NCBI RefSeq assembly: GCF_000272045.2
Contig: NZ_AJYZ02000040.1
Span: 58,249-122,248, forward strand
Reading direction: 5' to 3'
Source of the DNA: Vibrio crassostreae 9ZC13
Lineage (GTDB): Bacteria; Pseudomonadota; Gammaproteobacteria; Enterobacterales; Vibrionaceae
Length of the DNA: 64,000 nucleotides
Shown here in pieces: positions 1 to 7,389 of this stretch (position 1 is its first letter; each line of letters opens with the position of its first letter). Under the pieces are notes generated by a model that was not told where the DNA came from, made no database searches, and was given only the letters and a program-made list of their open reading frames with translations. Position numbers and translations under genes: made by a program.

Positions 1-327
1 AAACCAAGCTTACAGCTGTCTCAGTCAGGAGTGGATGTTGTACTGGGTGCAAGTCGCTATCAAGATGGTGAGCTTATCATTCCGACAGCCATCACTAACC
101 AAGGCACTCAAGCGGTCATTTTGGTATCACTTAACATCAGCGTATTTACTGCAGAAGGTGAGTTGTTGGCAGAAGAAGAAGTTGCTGTGTGGAAATCAAT
201 CAAACGAATGGCCGACACATACCTACGACCAAAGACGGGTGAAGAAGGCAAGCTCATCAAGCTCGACCTAGAACAACACCCTGAATATCAGATTAAAGCT
301 GAGATTACTGAGGTGCTGACTCGTTAA
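1..327 (+). CDS. hypothetical protein, 5' end cut by window
   Basis: The frame is open from the first base of the window, so the N-terminus lies outside. At least 108 codons remain and end with TAA at 325-327. A GTG at 31 could be a start, but continuous coding before it argues for a longer gene. The visible part alternates short beta-type segments with charged stretches ([33 protein letters not shown]), which would suit a small beta-sandwich domain. I do not recognise the family. The stop codon overlaps the stop of the convergent trhA, leaving no room for a separate terminator. Confidence 0.6.
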   Translation, partial: KPSLQLSQSGVDVVLGASRYQDGELIIPTAITNQGTQAVILVSLNISVFTAEGELLAEEEVAVWKSIKRMADTYLRPKTGEEGKLIKLDLEQHPEYQIKAEITEVLTR

Positions 328-977
328 ACCGGAGTCACGTACAGATAGATAGCGAAGAAATGGCAAGCGCAGCCCGCCAACACAAACAAATGCCAGATAG
401 CATGATTGTAAGGGATGCGTTTTGCCACATAGAAAATCACACCCAACGAGTAAATCACGCCACCGAGTGCTAGTAGCACCAAACCACCCATCTCGATATT
501 CATCGCCAGTTGATAAACCACAATCAGCGATAACCAACCCATCGCCAAGTAAGTCACCAATGACAAACGCTTAAATCGGTAGACGAAGGCAATCTTCATA
601 ATGATTCCGACTAGCGCGATACCCCAAATCACTGCCATCAAACCCATCGCCAATGGTGTTCTTAAACTCACCAATAAAAATGGCGTGTAACTGCCCGCGA
701 TCAATAAGTAGATCGCACAGTGATCGAGAGTTTTCAGTAATCGCTTGGTCTTTTCTGTGGTGATCGAGTGATAAAGCGTGGAAGCGAGAAAGAGTAGGAT
801 AATACTGCTGCCATATACCGCCATACTCGCAATAGTCAGTATGTCGGCTTGATGGTCAAACGCACGAATCAGCAGCAGGATTAAACCAACCACGCCAAGC
901 ACAACACCCAAGCCATGGGTTATCGCATTGGCGCGTTCTTCGATGTCACTGTATTCGCTCGCCGATGATGCAGACAT
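324..977 (-). CDS. trhA: hemolysin III family membrane protein TrhA/YqfA
   Basis: A 217-residue protein with about seven membrane segments, the usual size for the bacterial hemolysin III (PAQR-like) family. Family motifs are present: His21 in the first conserved block (AITHG), STLYHS near residues 66-71, DHCAIY near 85-90, and a C-terminal block with His-Ala-Ile-Trp-His then Cys-His near 192-206. The conserved histidines and aspartate are thought to bind zinc in the membrane. The ATG at 977 follows an AGGA Shine-Dalgarno sequence. The name comes from a hemolytic Bacillus homologue; real hemolysis is doubtful, and in enterobacteria the gene is tied to membrane-lipid homeostasis. A FabR-type palindrome 46 bp upstream fits that role. 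Confidence 0.9.
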   Translation of the reverse strand: MSASSASEYSDIEERANAITHGLGVVLGVVGLILLLIRAFDHQADILTIASMAVYGSSIILLFLASTLYHSITTEKTKRLLKTLDHCAIYLLIAGSYTPFLLVSLRTPLAMGLMAVIWGIALVGIIMKIAFVYRFKRLSLVTYLAMGWLSLIVVYQLAMNIEMGGLVLLALGGVIYSLGVIFYVAKRIPYNHAIWHLFVLAGCACHFFAIYLYVTPV

Positions 978-1022
978 GATTATCCTACTAGAGTAAATGT
1001 TCGATTTGCCTAGTATTGCACA

Positions 1023-1046
1023 TTAAGCTTACACGTGTAAGCTTAA
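1023..1046. promoter_or_regulatory. 24-bp perfect palindrome, probable FabR operator of trhA
   Basis: The sequence has the arm TTAAGCTTACAC and its exact complement, with no mismatch over 24 bp. The core AGCTTACACGTGTAAGCT resembles the FabR operator known at fabA, fabB and yqfA in enterobacteria (roughly AGCGTACACGTGTACGCT). It lies 46 bp before the trhA start, in the promoter zone. Seen: the palindrome. Known: yqfA belongs to the FabR regulon. Inferred: FabR binding here. Confidence 0.7.
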
Positions 1047-1133
1047 ATTTTTATGACATCTTTTATGACATTAATAACGCCTAAACGGTGTGATGAAGCT
1101 AAGGTCTCTAAAGCTACAGAACCAAAGAGCTAA

Positions 1134-1925
1134 CTAAGATGCGTTGTCTAGATACTCAAGTACCATCTTGCCCGCATCTTGTGGTGACGTATCCAATGGC
1201 ACACTCAATTGACGCTGCAGTTGGCCAATGCCTAACAAGCTCGCCAACATGCCTTTTGCACCATCGCGATTACGGTCTATCTCAAACCACAACTTAAGCT
1301 CGGTTTCATCACGATGAGCAACCACTTCCAGTTCACGCCAGCGGCCATGATATGGACCAGTGGTAGGGACAAACTCAAACTCTTGAACAAATGGCAGTTC
1401 AAAGCCCTCTACTGCTTCGCACTCAACTTGGCGAATGCGTAAACCTTGAGCTTCTAGTTCATTAAAAATACCATCAAGAAGTGCATCTGGGCGAACCGTT
1501 AAAATATCCTTATCCGATGGATCAATCGCCATCGCAATATCGAGCCCGGTTTCTAGCCACACCTTTGAATCACCAATCGTGACAGGTGTGTTCAGCGGGA
1601 CATCAAACTCACATTCAAAATCACGGGTTTCACCCGGCTGAATAACAAAGGCATACGGCAGGCTCCATTTGGCCAACGAGTATGTCTGGTGCATTCGACG
1701 TATTTGACCGCCCTCTTGCCTTTGCGAATTCATAGTAATTTCTTTGACGTAACGACAGCACAAGTTGAGATCGATATTGTCGATCTCTTGTGGCTGAGCG
1801 CCACCATAGACATGCACAATAATGCTCGCCTTCTTGCCTGGATAAAGCACTTCCTGTTGCAATACAGAATCCACCTTGGCAGATCCAATTCCAAAACTTG
1901 CTAACGTTTTCTTTAAGAACGACAT
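1134..1925 (-). CDS. Spo0M-like sporulation-control family protein
   Basis: 263 residues of the SpoOM (Spo0M) family, an arrestin-like two-domain beta-sandwich protein also found in non-sporulating bacteria, where its job is poorly known. The N-terminus MSFLKKTLASFGIGSAKVD and the blocks YPGKKASIIVHVYGG (near 29-43) and VWLETGLDIAMAIDPSDKD match the family pattern. The C-terminal region (GMLASLLGIGQLQRQ) is hydrophobic. I start at the ATG at 1925 because AGGAGG lies 5 bases upstream; a GTG two codons earlier overlaps that Shine-Dalgarno sequence and is unlikely to be used. It stands alone between trhA (same strand) and a divergent region. No sporulation role is implied in Vibrio. Confidence 0.85.
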   Translation of the reverse strand: MSFLKKTLASFGIGSAKVDSVLQQEVLYPGKKASIIVHVYGGAQPQEIDNIDLNLCCRYVKEITMNSQRQEGGQIRRMHQTYSLAKWSLPYAFVIQPGETRDFECEFDVPLNTPVTIGDSKVWLETGLDIAMAIDPSDKDILTVRPDALLDGIFNELEAQGLRIRQVECEAVEGFELPFVQEFEFVPTTGPYHGRWRELEVVAHRDETELKLWFEIDRNRDGAKGMLASLLGIGQLQRQLSVPLDTSPQDAGKMVLEYLDNAS

Positions 1926-2064
1926 ATGCACCTCCTTTAAAGCATCATCTTAAGCCTGAAAGAGGTTCAAACTCAAATATACTGCTCACACTATTTTAGC
2001 TCTAATATCGTCTATTTATCACTCAGGCGTCGATCGATAACTTAGATAGTGATAATCTAAGCCT

Positions 2065-2082
2065 TGATATGCATGCATATCA
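2065..2082. promoter_or_regulatory. 18-bp perfect palindrome, candidate Fur-type operator
   Basis: TGATATGCATGCATATCA is an exact 18-bp palindrome and is followed directly by TTATC. Aligned to the 19-bp Fur consensus, the stretch 2069-2087 matches at about 12 positions, mainly in its right half (ATCATTATC). It lies in the gap between the Spo0M-like gene and two small plus-strand reading frames. Iron control is a guess; another dyad-binding regulator is equally possible. Confidence 0.35.
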
Positions 2083-2152
2083 TTATCCTGATTTATTCTT
2101 CGGATTGGCGAAAGCCAGACGAGTGACGCTTCAAGCAATTGAGGTGGAGCTC

Positions 2153-2200
2153 ATGGTAAATCAGGCCATTAGATTGGCAATGGATATGCCTGACCGTTAG
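2153..2200 (+). CDS. possible 15-residue leader or microprotein
   Basis: A tiny frame, MVNQAIRLAMDMPDR, behind a strong purine-rich ribosome site (GAGGTGGAG, 4 bases before ATG). It ends with TAG nine bases before the next ATG at 2209, so it could be a leader peptide coupled to that frame. I know no homologue. Confidence is low because 15 codons can occur by chance; the good ribosome site is the only argument for it. Confidence 0.25.
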   Translation: MVNQAIRLAMDMPDR

Positions 2201-2208
2201 GTAAATTA

Positions 2209-2376
2209 ATGCGCCCAACAGCTGTCAGGTTCTCGCACACCAACCGTAGTGCGATGCGTCGTCGTAGTGGCTTTGTTGCTGCTCCAACGGCTAAGAAATT
2301 GGCTCCTACAATAACTCTAGTTGAGAAGACTGCTTTATTAGCACCGACTACAACGAAAGTGATTAAAGCCGCTTAA
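2209..2376 (+). CDS. small basic protein of unknown function (55 residues)
   Basis: An ATG-to-TAA frame of 55 codons that ends one base before a strong intrinsic terminator. This is the best sign that a transcript of this segment exists. The product is basic and rich in Ala, Thr and Arg: an Arg/Ser-rich N-terminal half with RSAMRRRSGF, then the repetitive tail APTAKKLAPTITLVEKTALLAPTTTKV, in which Ala-Pro-Thr occurs twice and Leu-Ala-Pro-Thr once with near-repeats. There are no cysteines and no membrane segment. The ribosome site (TTAGGTAAATT) is weak. I do not recognise it; the segment could also be a regulatory RNA rather than a coding gene. Confidence 0.45.
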   Translation: MRPTAVRFSHTNRSAMRRRSGFVAAPTAKKLAPTITLVEKTALLAPTTTKVIKAA

Positions 2377-2407
2377 CAAAAAGCGCAGTTTTTACTGCGC
2401 TTTTTTC
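2377..2407 (+). terminator. intrinsic terminator after the 55-codon frame
   Basis: Stem AAGCGCAGT/ACTGCGCTT with a short T loop and a run of six T. It shows that transcription from the left ends here before yihD. Confidence 0.85.
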
Positions 2408-2471
2408 TTGCCCGCTCCCATCTTGAAATGTGTTTACACATTGGTATTCCCTACCCGATTTGATACCTTAG

Positions 2472-2498
2472 CCACAAATCATTATAAAATTTGTGGAG
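2472..2498 (+). promoter_or_regulatory. hairpin overlapping the yihD ribosome site
   Basis: An 8-bp perfect stem, CCACAAAT/ATTTGTGG with a 9-base loop, takes in the first two bases of the GGAG Shine-Dalgarno sequence, which lies 9 bases before the yihD ATG. It could limit translation. No regulator or ligand is suggested by the sequence. Confidence 0.35.
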
Positions 2499-2507
2499 AA
2501 ATAAAGT

Positions 2508-2771
2508 ATGAAGTGTCACCGCATTGAAGAACTGCTTGAACTGATGGAGCCTGAGTGGCAGAAAGATCAAGAGCTTAACCTATTAGAGTTCATCATTAAG
2601 CTATCAAAAGAAGCGGGCTACCAAGGCAAGCTTGAAGAACTGACTGACGATGTTCTTATCTATCACCTAAAAATGCGCAACAGCGAAAAAGATGAGATGA
2701 TCCCGGGCCTGAAAAAAGACCAAGAAGATGATTTCAAAACCGCAATTCTAAAAGCACGTGGCCTTCTTTAG
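2508..2771 (+). CDS. yihD: YihD family protein (DUF1040)
   Basis: 87 residues, very close in length and sequence to enterobacterial Yih[20 protein letters not shown] at the N-terminus, the central block [15 protein letters not shown], and the acidic then basic end [14 protein letters not shown]...KARGLL. It is a small, soluble, mostly helical protein with no assigned function. The neighbourhood is conserved too: in enterobacteria yihD precedes srkA and dsbA, while here ccoG sits between. It has its own terminator, so it is transcribed apart from ccoG. Confidence 0.92.
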   Translation: MKCHRIEELLELMEPEWQKDQELNLLEFIIKLSKEAGYQGKLEELTDDVLIYHLKMRNSEKDEMIPGLKKDQEDDFKTAILKARGLL

Positions 2772-3097
2772 TCGCCCGTTAGTTTAGAGCTCAATTGCCG
2801 TATAGATAAAACACTCAATTTTAAAAAGCGACCACCAGGTCGCTTTTTTGTTTCTGTTCGCTATTTTTTCGTCACAACTGTTATGACTTTTGTTGTTAAA
2901 GGTTGATAGCGTTAAAGAAATGAGAACAAGATTGTCGTTATAATCGCCATCCATAAGAATCTTCTAAAATAATAAGAGTGAGTGCGATAACAACAAATGC
3001 ACCAAGCTCAATTTCAACAGGTTCTCTAAACCATACTTTCAAGTAATGTCGTCATGCCCGACTTAACCGGGCAAACAAGCCACAAAAAGGATAGTCC
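2772..3097. other. intergenic region yihD-ccoG
   Basis: Holds the yihD terminator (2823-2849) and a short stem TGCCCG/CGGGCA at 3055-3073 in the presumed ccoG leader. A TATAAT-like hexamer sits at 2939-2944 (gttataatcg) but I see no well-spaced -35 box. I see no further gene. Confidence 0.6.
2823..2849 (+). terminator. yihD terminator
   Basis: Stem AAGCGACC/GGTCGCTT with an ACCA loop followed by six T. Confidence 0.9.
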
Positions 3098-4516
3098 ATG
3101 AGTCAGGATAAAATCGATATCAAAGATGTGACTCCTAAAACCTTTAACCCGAAAACACATAAAGGTAATGGAGATCGATTTAACCCAAGTAACCGAATCT
3201 ATGTTCGAGAAAGCAAAGGTAAATTCCAACAACTGCGTCGCTATGGCGGTTGGTTCTTACTTTTACTTTTTGCGCTTATCCCATGGATTCCCTTTGGTGA
3301 ACGTCAAGCGATCTTGCTCGATATCGGCAGCCAACAGTTCAACTTCTTTGGCACCACCTTATACCCGCAAGATCTGACCCTACTCGCGATCCTATTTATG
3401 ATTGCCGCGTTTGGCCTGTTTTTCATAACCACCTTCTTAGGCCGTGTCTGGTGTGGCTATTTATGCCCACAAACCGTCTGGACCTTCATGTATATCTGGT
3501 TCGAAGAGAAGCTAGAAGGCGCTGCCAATAAGCGAAGAAAACAAGACTCGGGCAAACTGACGAGCAATTTAATCCTCAGAAAAACCCTCAAACACATTGC
3601 GTGGTGGGCGATTGCCATTGCGACGGGCTTAACCTTTGTTGGTTACTTCATCCCAATCAAAGAGTTAGTGGTTGGCTTCTTTACCTTTAACTCGTCTTTC
3701 TGGCCGGTGTTTTGGGTACTGTTCTTTGCTGGATGTACTTATGCCAATGCGGGTTGGATGCGTTCAATTGTTTGTCTGCACATGTGTCCTTACGCGCGTT
3801 TCCAGTCGGCAATGTTCGATAAAGACACCTTCATCGTTGGTTACAACACAGAACGTGGTGAAAGCCGTGGCCCTCGCTCTCGTAAAGCCGATCCAAAAGA
3901 GCTTAGTCTAGGCGACTGTATTGACTGTAATCTGTGTGTACAAGTGTGCCCTACGGGTATCGATATCCGTGACGGCCTGCAATACGAGTGTATTAACTGC
4001 GGCGCGTGTATTGATGCCTGTGACAACACGATGGAGCGTATGGGCTATGAGAAAGGCCTGATCAATTACACCACCGAGCACAGACTTGAAGGTCACTCGA
4101 CCAAGGTAATGCGTCCCAAGCTGTTGGGCTATGGCGCTATCTTGATCGTGATGCTGGGCTTGTTCTTCGCCCAAATCGCGAGCGTTGATCCTGCCGGCCT
4201 AAGTGTTCTGCGTGACCGAAACCAACTGTTTAGAGTCAATAACCAAGGGTTGGTTGAAAACACCTACACCTTGAAAGTGATCAACAAGACTCAACAAGAG
4301 CAAGAGTACAAACTCGATGTTAGCGGACTGCCCGATTCTATCTGGTATGGTAAACAGACGATTACTGTCGATCCAGGCGAGGTTTTGAACCTACCTATCA
4401 GTTTGGGCGCCGACCCAGAAAAACTGAGCTCACCAGTTTCGACAATTCAGTTTATACTCTCGGATAATGAAGAGTTTACGATGGAAGTCGAAAGCCGCTT
4501 TATCAAGAAGCTCTGA
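3098..4516 (+). CDS. ccoG: cytochrome c oxidase accessory protein CcoG (RdxA/FixG family)
   Basis: 472-residue inner-membrane ferredoxin-type protein involved in assembling cbb3 cytochrome oxidase, where the family handles copper reduction or delivery. The order is a soluble N-terminus, membrane segments near 50-62 and 93-115, the conserved CGYLCPQTVW with Cys119 and Cys123, further membrane segments near 168-215, CHMCPYARFQ, then two 4Fe-4S clusters near 272-310 (CIDCNLCVQVCP and CINCGACIDACD). Another membrane segment near 347-362 is followed by a C-terminal periplasmic Ig-like domain. The ATG at 3098 has an AAAGGA site. The cbb3 genes themselves are not in the window. It sits inside the yihD-srkA-dsbA neighbourhood, which suggests a local insertion or shuffling compared with enterobacteria. 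Confidence 0.92.
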   Translation: MSQDKIDIKDVTPKTFNPKTHKGNGDRFNPSNRIYVRESKGKFQQLRRYGGWFLLLLFALIPWIPFGERQAILLDIGSQQFNFFGTTLYPQDLTLLAILFMIAAFGLFFITTFLGRVWCGYLCPQTVWTFMYIWFEEKLEGAANKRRKQDSGKLTSNLILRKTLKHIAWWAIAIATGLTFVGYFIPIKELVVGFFTFNSSFWPVFWVLFFAGCTYANAGWMRSIVCLHMCPYARFQSAMFDKDTFIVGYNTERGESRGPRSRKADPKELSLGDCIDCNLCVQVCPTGIDIRDGLQYECINCGACIDACDNTMERMGYEKGLINYTTEHRLEGHSTKVMRPKLLGYGAILIVMLGLFFAQIASVDPAGLSVLRDRNQLFRVNNQGLVENTYTLKVINKTQQEQEYKLDVSGLPDSIWYGKQTITVDPGEVLNLPISLGADPEKLSSPVSTIQFILSDNEEFTMEVESRFIKKL

Positions 4517-4557
4517 TACCCGCACCGTAGTGCTTGGTATAACAACCCAATAAATGG

Positions 4558-4584
4558 AAAAAGGCTCAGTAATGAGCCTTTTTT
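4558..4584 (+). terminator. ccoG terminator overlapping possible srkA start
   Basis: Stem AAAAAGGCTCA/TGAGCCTTTTT with a GTAA loop and a T run, a standard intrinsic terminator. It also contains AAAAAGG followed at good distance by an in-frame ATG (4572), so the same hairpin can hide a ribosome site and start codon of srkA. Confidence 0.8.
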
Positions 4585-4589
4585 ATTCT

Positions 4590-5576
4590 ATGACGATGCA
4601 AGCCTTTAACTTTGATAACCTGACTCCTGACTTCATGTGGTACGCACTGGAGAGCATCGGAGTTCGCGCTGAATCCGGGCTTCTCGCTCTCAACAGTTAC
4701 GAAAACCGTGTCTATCAGTTCACCGATGAAGACCGTAAGCGCTACGTCGTTAAGTTTTACCGTCCACAACGCTGGAACAAGGCACAGATCCAAGAAGAGC
4801 ATGACTTCGCACTCGAGCTTATCGAACAAGAGATGCCGGTTGCGCCTCCAATGCGAATCAACGGTGCAACCTTACATGAATACCAAGGCTACCTATTTGC
4901 ACTATTTGAAAGTGTTGGCGGCAGACAGTATGAAGTTGACAATCTAGATCAATTGGAAGGCGTAGGACGCTTTCTTGGTCGTATTCATAAAGCCAGCGCG
5001 GGAAGAACATTCCAGCATCGCCCGACCATCAGCTTAGATGAATACCTTTATCAGCCACGTAAGATTCTAGAGAACTCTCAGTTTATCCCGACGCATCTAG
5101 AAAATGCCTTCTTCAATGACGTTGACCTTCTGATCAAAGAGCTAGAGAGCCAGTGGCCGAGCAACATTGAGAATATCCGCCTGCACGGTGACTGCCACCC
5201 TGGCAATATTTTGTGGCGCGATGGGCCAATGTTCGTCGATCTTGATGACGCACGTAACGGCCCTGCGATACAAGATCTGTGGATGCTGCTCAATGGCGAG
5301 CGCCAAGATAAGCTGATGCAACTGGATATTTTGCTAGAGAGTTACCAAGAGTTTTGCGATTTTAATACCGCACAACTGAAACTAATCGAACCACTACGCG
5401 GTCTACGTATGGTGCATTACATGGCATGGTTGGCGAAACGATGGCACGATCCTGCGTTTCCTCTGGCCTTCCCGTGGTTTAATGATCCGAAATATTGGGA
5501 GCAACAAGTACTTGCTTGTAAAGAGCAAATTGCTACCCTGCAAGAGCCACCACTTTCGTTAATGCCTCAGTGGTAA
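4590..5576 (+). CDS. srkA: stress response kinase SrkA (YihE/RdoA)
   Basis: About 328 residues, close to enterobacterial SrkA. It is a serine/threonine protein kinase of the choline-kinase-like fold that counters programmed cell death and responds to the Cpx envelope stress system. Visible motifs are LNSYENRVYQF (glycine-loop equivalent), VVKFYRP with the ATP-binding lysine, the catalytic block HGDCHPGNILWRDGP near residue 199, and the metal-binding VDLDDARNGP just after. I start at ATG 4590 (MTMQAFNFDNL), which aligns with the family N-terminus; ATG 4572 and 4554 are in frame but lie in the ccoG terminator. dsbA follows after 55 bases, the conserved pairing, so the two are probably co-transcribed. 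Confidence 0.93.
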   Translation: MTMQAFNFDNLTPDFMWYALESIGVRAESGLLALNSYENRVYQFTDEDRKRYVVKFYRPQRWNKAQIQEEHDFALELIEQEMPVAPPMRINGATLHEYQGYLFALFESVGGRQYEVDNLDQLEGVGRFLGRIHKASAGRTFQHRPTISLDEYLYQPRKILENSQFIPTHLENAFFNDVDLLIKELESQWPSNIENIRLHGDCHPGNILWRDGPMFVDLDDARNGPAIQDLWMLLNGERQDKLMQLDILLESYQEFCDFNTAQLKLIEPLRGLRMVHYMAWLAKRWHDPAFPLAFPWFNDPKYWEQQVLACKEQIATLQEPPLSLMPQW

Positions 5577-5631
5577 CAGCAATCGCAACATACAACTAGA
5601 TAAAAATTCAAACATAATGGAGATTGGATAA

Positions 5632-6231
5632 ATGAAAAAGCTATTCGCATTTTTCTCATTGATCATGTTGAGCCTTACCGCTCACGCTGCGAAATTTAAC
5701 GAAGGTGAACACTACAAAGTTCTCGACCTAGAAGCATCAAAAAAACCAATGGTGACAGAGTTCTTCTCTTTTTACTGCCCACACTGTAATAGCTTTGAGC
5801 CAATCATCCAGCAGCTAAAACAACAGCTACCTAAAGACGCTAAGCTACAGAAGAACCATGTTTCATTCATGGGTGGCAACATGGGTCTGCCAATGAGCAA
5901 AGCTTACGCGACAATGATTGCACTGAAAGTTGAAGATAAAATGGTGCCAGTGATGTTTAACCGCATCCACACAATGAACAAGCCACCACGTGATGAAGAA
6001 GAACTGCGTCAAATCTTCCTAGACGAAGGCGTTGATGCGAAGAAATTCGATGCTGCGTATAACGGCTTTGCTGTAGATTCTATGGTTCGTCGCTTCGACA
6101 AAGCATTCAAAGACAGCGGCCTTTCAGGTGTACCCGCTGTTGTGGTTAACAACCGCTACCTAGTAGAAGCTCAAGGTATCAACTCTCTTGATGAGTACTT
6201 CGAGCTCGTGAACTTCTTATTAAAGAAGTAA
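5632..6231 (+). CDS. dsbA: thiol:disulfide interchange protein DsbA
   Basis: 199-residue periplasmic oxidase that introduces disulfide bonds into exported proteins and is reoxidised by DsbB. Residues 1-19 form a signal peptide ending in AHA. The active site Cys49-Pro-His-Cys52 sits in the thioredoxin fold (FYCPHCNSF), and the cis-proline loop GVPAV is near residue 165. A helical insertion lies between. The GGAG ribosome site is well placed. It follows srkA and ends with a UUCG-loop terminator. In Vibrio DsbA is needed for folding many secreted virulence proteins; that is family knowledge, not visible here. Confidence 0.97.
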   Translation: MKKLFAFFSLIMLSLTAHAAKFNEGEHYKVLDLEASKKPMVTEFFSFYCPHCNSFEPIIQQLKQQLPKDAKLQKNHVSFMGGNMGLPMSKAYATMIALKVEDKMVPVMFNRIHTMNKPPRDEEELRQIFLDEGVDAKKFDAAYNGFAVDSMVRRFDKAFKDSGLSGVPAVVVNNRYLVEAQGINSLDEYFELVNFLLKK

Positions 6232-6241
6232 GCCATTGATG

Positions 6242-6268
6242 AAAGGAAGCTTCGGCTTCCTTTTTTTT
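6242..6268 (+). terminator. dsbA terminator
   Basis: Stem AAAGGAAGC/GCTTCCTTT closed by a TTCG tetraloop, then eight T in all. Confidence 0.95.
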
Positions 6269-6370
6269 GCTAGTTCAAAAATCATTATTGATAAATAATT
6301 AACCTGGAAGTTTAAAGCTTTACTGCTATTAATAACCCGTCCTAAGAACCGGTGGGCAAGGAGCCCTTGA

Positions 6371-7327
6371 ATGAAAATAAAAATAACTCTCTTGGCATTG
6401 AGCGTTGCGGCTTCTCCCGCTTTTGCCAAGCTTGCAGACCAACAAGGTTTCAGTGGTGAAATCTCTCTCAATACCGGGGTTACCTCTTCCACCTCGAACT
6501 TTAATACCGATGCTGATAGCAATCTTTCATCCACAGATCAGAAGGCTTCTTCGGAAAGCTCTTTTCTGGTTGCTCCTTTAGGTAGTGTTGCTTATACCTT
6601 TGGTGAAAAGCTAAACCATCAGGTATACACAGGTACCGCGCGAGATGATGTAGCAACAGGTACTGTAGTTCTCGAAGTCGGTTACAAATACCAACTTGAG
6701 TCAGGCATGGTGATCGACGCTTCACTGCTGCCAACCATTATGTCTGGTGAAACTTGGGCTGATCCATACAACACCACATCAGCTCGCACCAAGACCAATG
6801 AAACTGGCAATGCGTTTCGTTTGAAGCTAAGCAACATTGCGGGCTCAGCTTTCTCGCTAGACATGGCCTATGCGACCAAAGATGTCGACAAGGATGATAT
6901 TCAAGATCAAGAGCTCAAACGAGATGCCAATACTCTCTACTTGAAAGGTCAATATCGCCTGCCACTCAGTCGTACCATGATGCTTATTCCATCCGTCATC
7001 TATCAAACACGTGATGCTGATGGTAAAGCTGAATCTTACGACCAATTCGGTGGTGAGGTAAGCTTGTTTGGTGGCATGGGGCGTCACCAGTACGCACTAA
7101 CAGCGGGTTACAACCAACGCTCTTACGATGCGAGCAACCCGATCTACGACAAGAAACGCAGCGACGACAATATCAACCTATTCGCCGCCTATGAGTATGA
7201 TCAATTCATGGATTGGGAAAACTGGTCGTTTATTTCACTGGCAGGCTACGGCACCAGCGACTCGAACATTACCTTCTACGGCGAGTCTCAATATATCGTT
7301 TCAGTTGGCTTGAACTACAAGTTCTAA
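6371..7327 (+). CDS. DUF2860 outer-membrane protein
   Basis: 318 residues with a signal peptide (cleavage after AFA, residue 19). The mature part alternates polar and aromatic residues in beta-strand fashion and ends with a C-terminal phenylalanine (SVGLNYKF), the usual recognition signal for the outer-membrane Bam machinery. It fits the DUF2860 family, common in Vibrio and of unknown function, probably a beta-barrel. Strong AAGGAG ribosome site, flanked by a short GGGC/GCCC pair that would place it in a loop. It stands alone between dsbA and the convergent comM, with its own terminator. Substrate or pore function cannot be read from the sequence. Confidence 0.82.
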   Translation: MKIKITLLALSVAASPAFAKLADQQGFSGEISLNTGVTSSTSNFNTDADSNLSSTDQKASSESSFLVAPLGSVAYTFGEKLNHQVYTGTARDDVATGTVVLEVGYKYQLESGMVIDASLLPTIMSGETWADPYNTTSARTKTNETGNAFRLKLSNIAGSAFSLDMAYATKDVDKDDIQDQELKRDANTLYLKGQYRLPLSRTMMLIPSVIYQTRDADGKAESYDQFGGEVSLFGGMGRHQYALTAGYNQRSYDASNPIYDKKRSDDNINLFAAYEYDQFMDWENWSFISLAGYGTSDSNITFYGESQYIVSVGLNYKF

Positions 7328-7356
7328 CCTTAGCGAGTATGAACTGCAATCCAACG

Positions 7357-7382
7357 AAAGCCTGCATCTAAGCAGGCTTTTT
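7357..7382 (+). terminator. terminator after DUF2860 gene
   Basis: Stem AAAGCCTGC/GCAGGCTTT with a six-base loop and T run, between convergent genes. Confidence 0.85.
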
Positions 7383-7389
7383 CTGCTTG

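Noticed and set aside
324..977. Hemolysin (toxin) reading of the hemolysin III gene
   Set aside because: The family is widespread in non-hemolytic bacteria, and the FabR-type site points to a membrane-lipid role.
1134..1925. Sporulation function for the Spo0M-like protein
   Set aside because: Vibrios do not sporulate; the family name is historical.
2898..2915. TTGATAGCGTTAAA before ccoG as an FNR site
   Set aside because: Only the left half (TTGAT) matches; the right half should be ATCAA. Too weak to claim.
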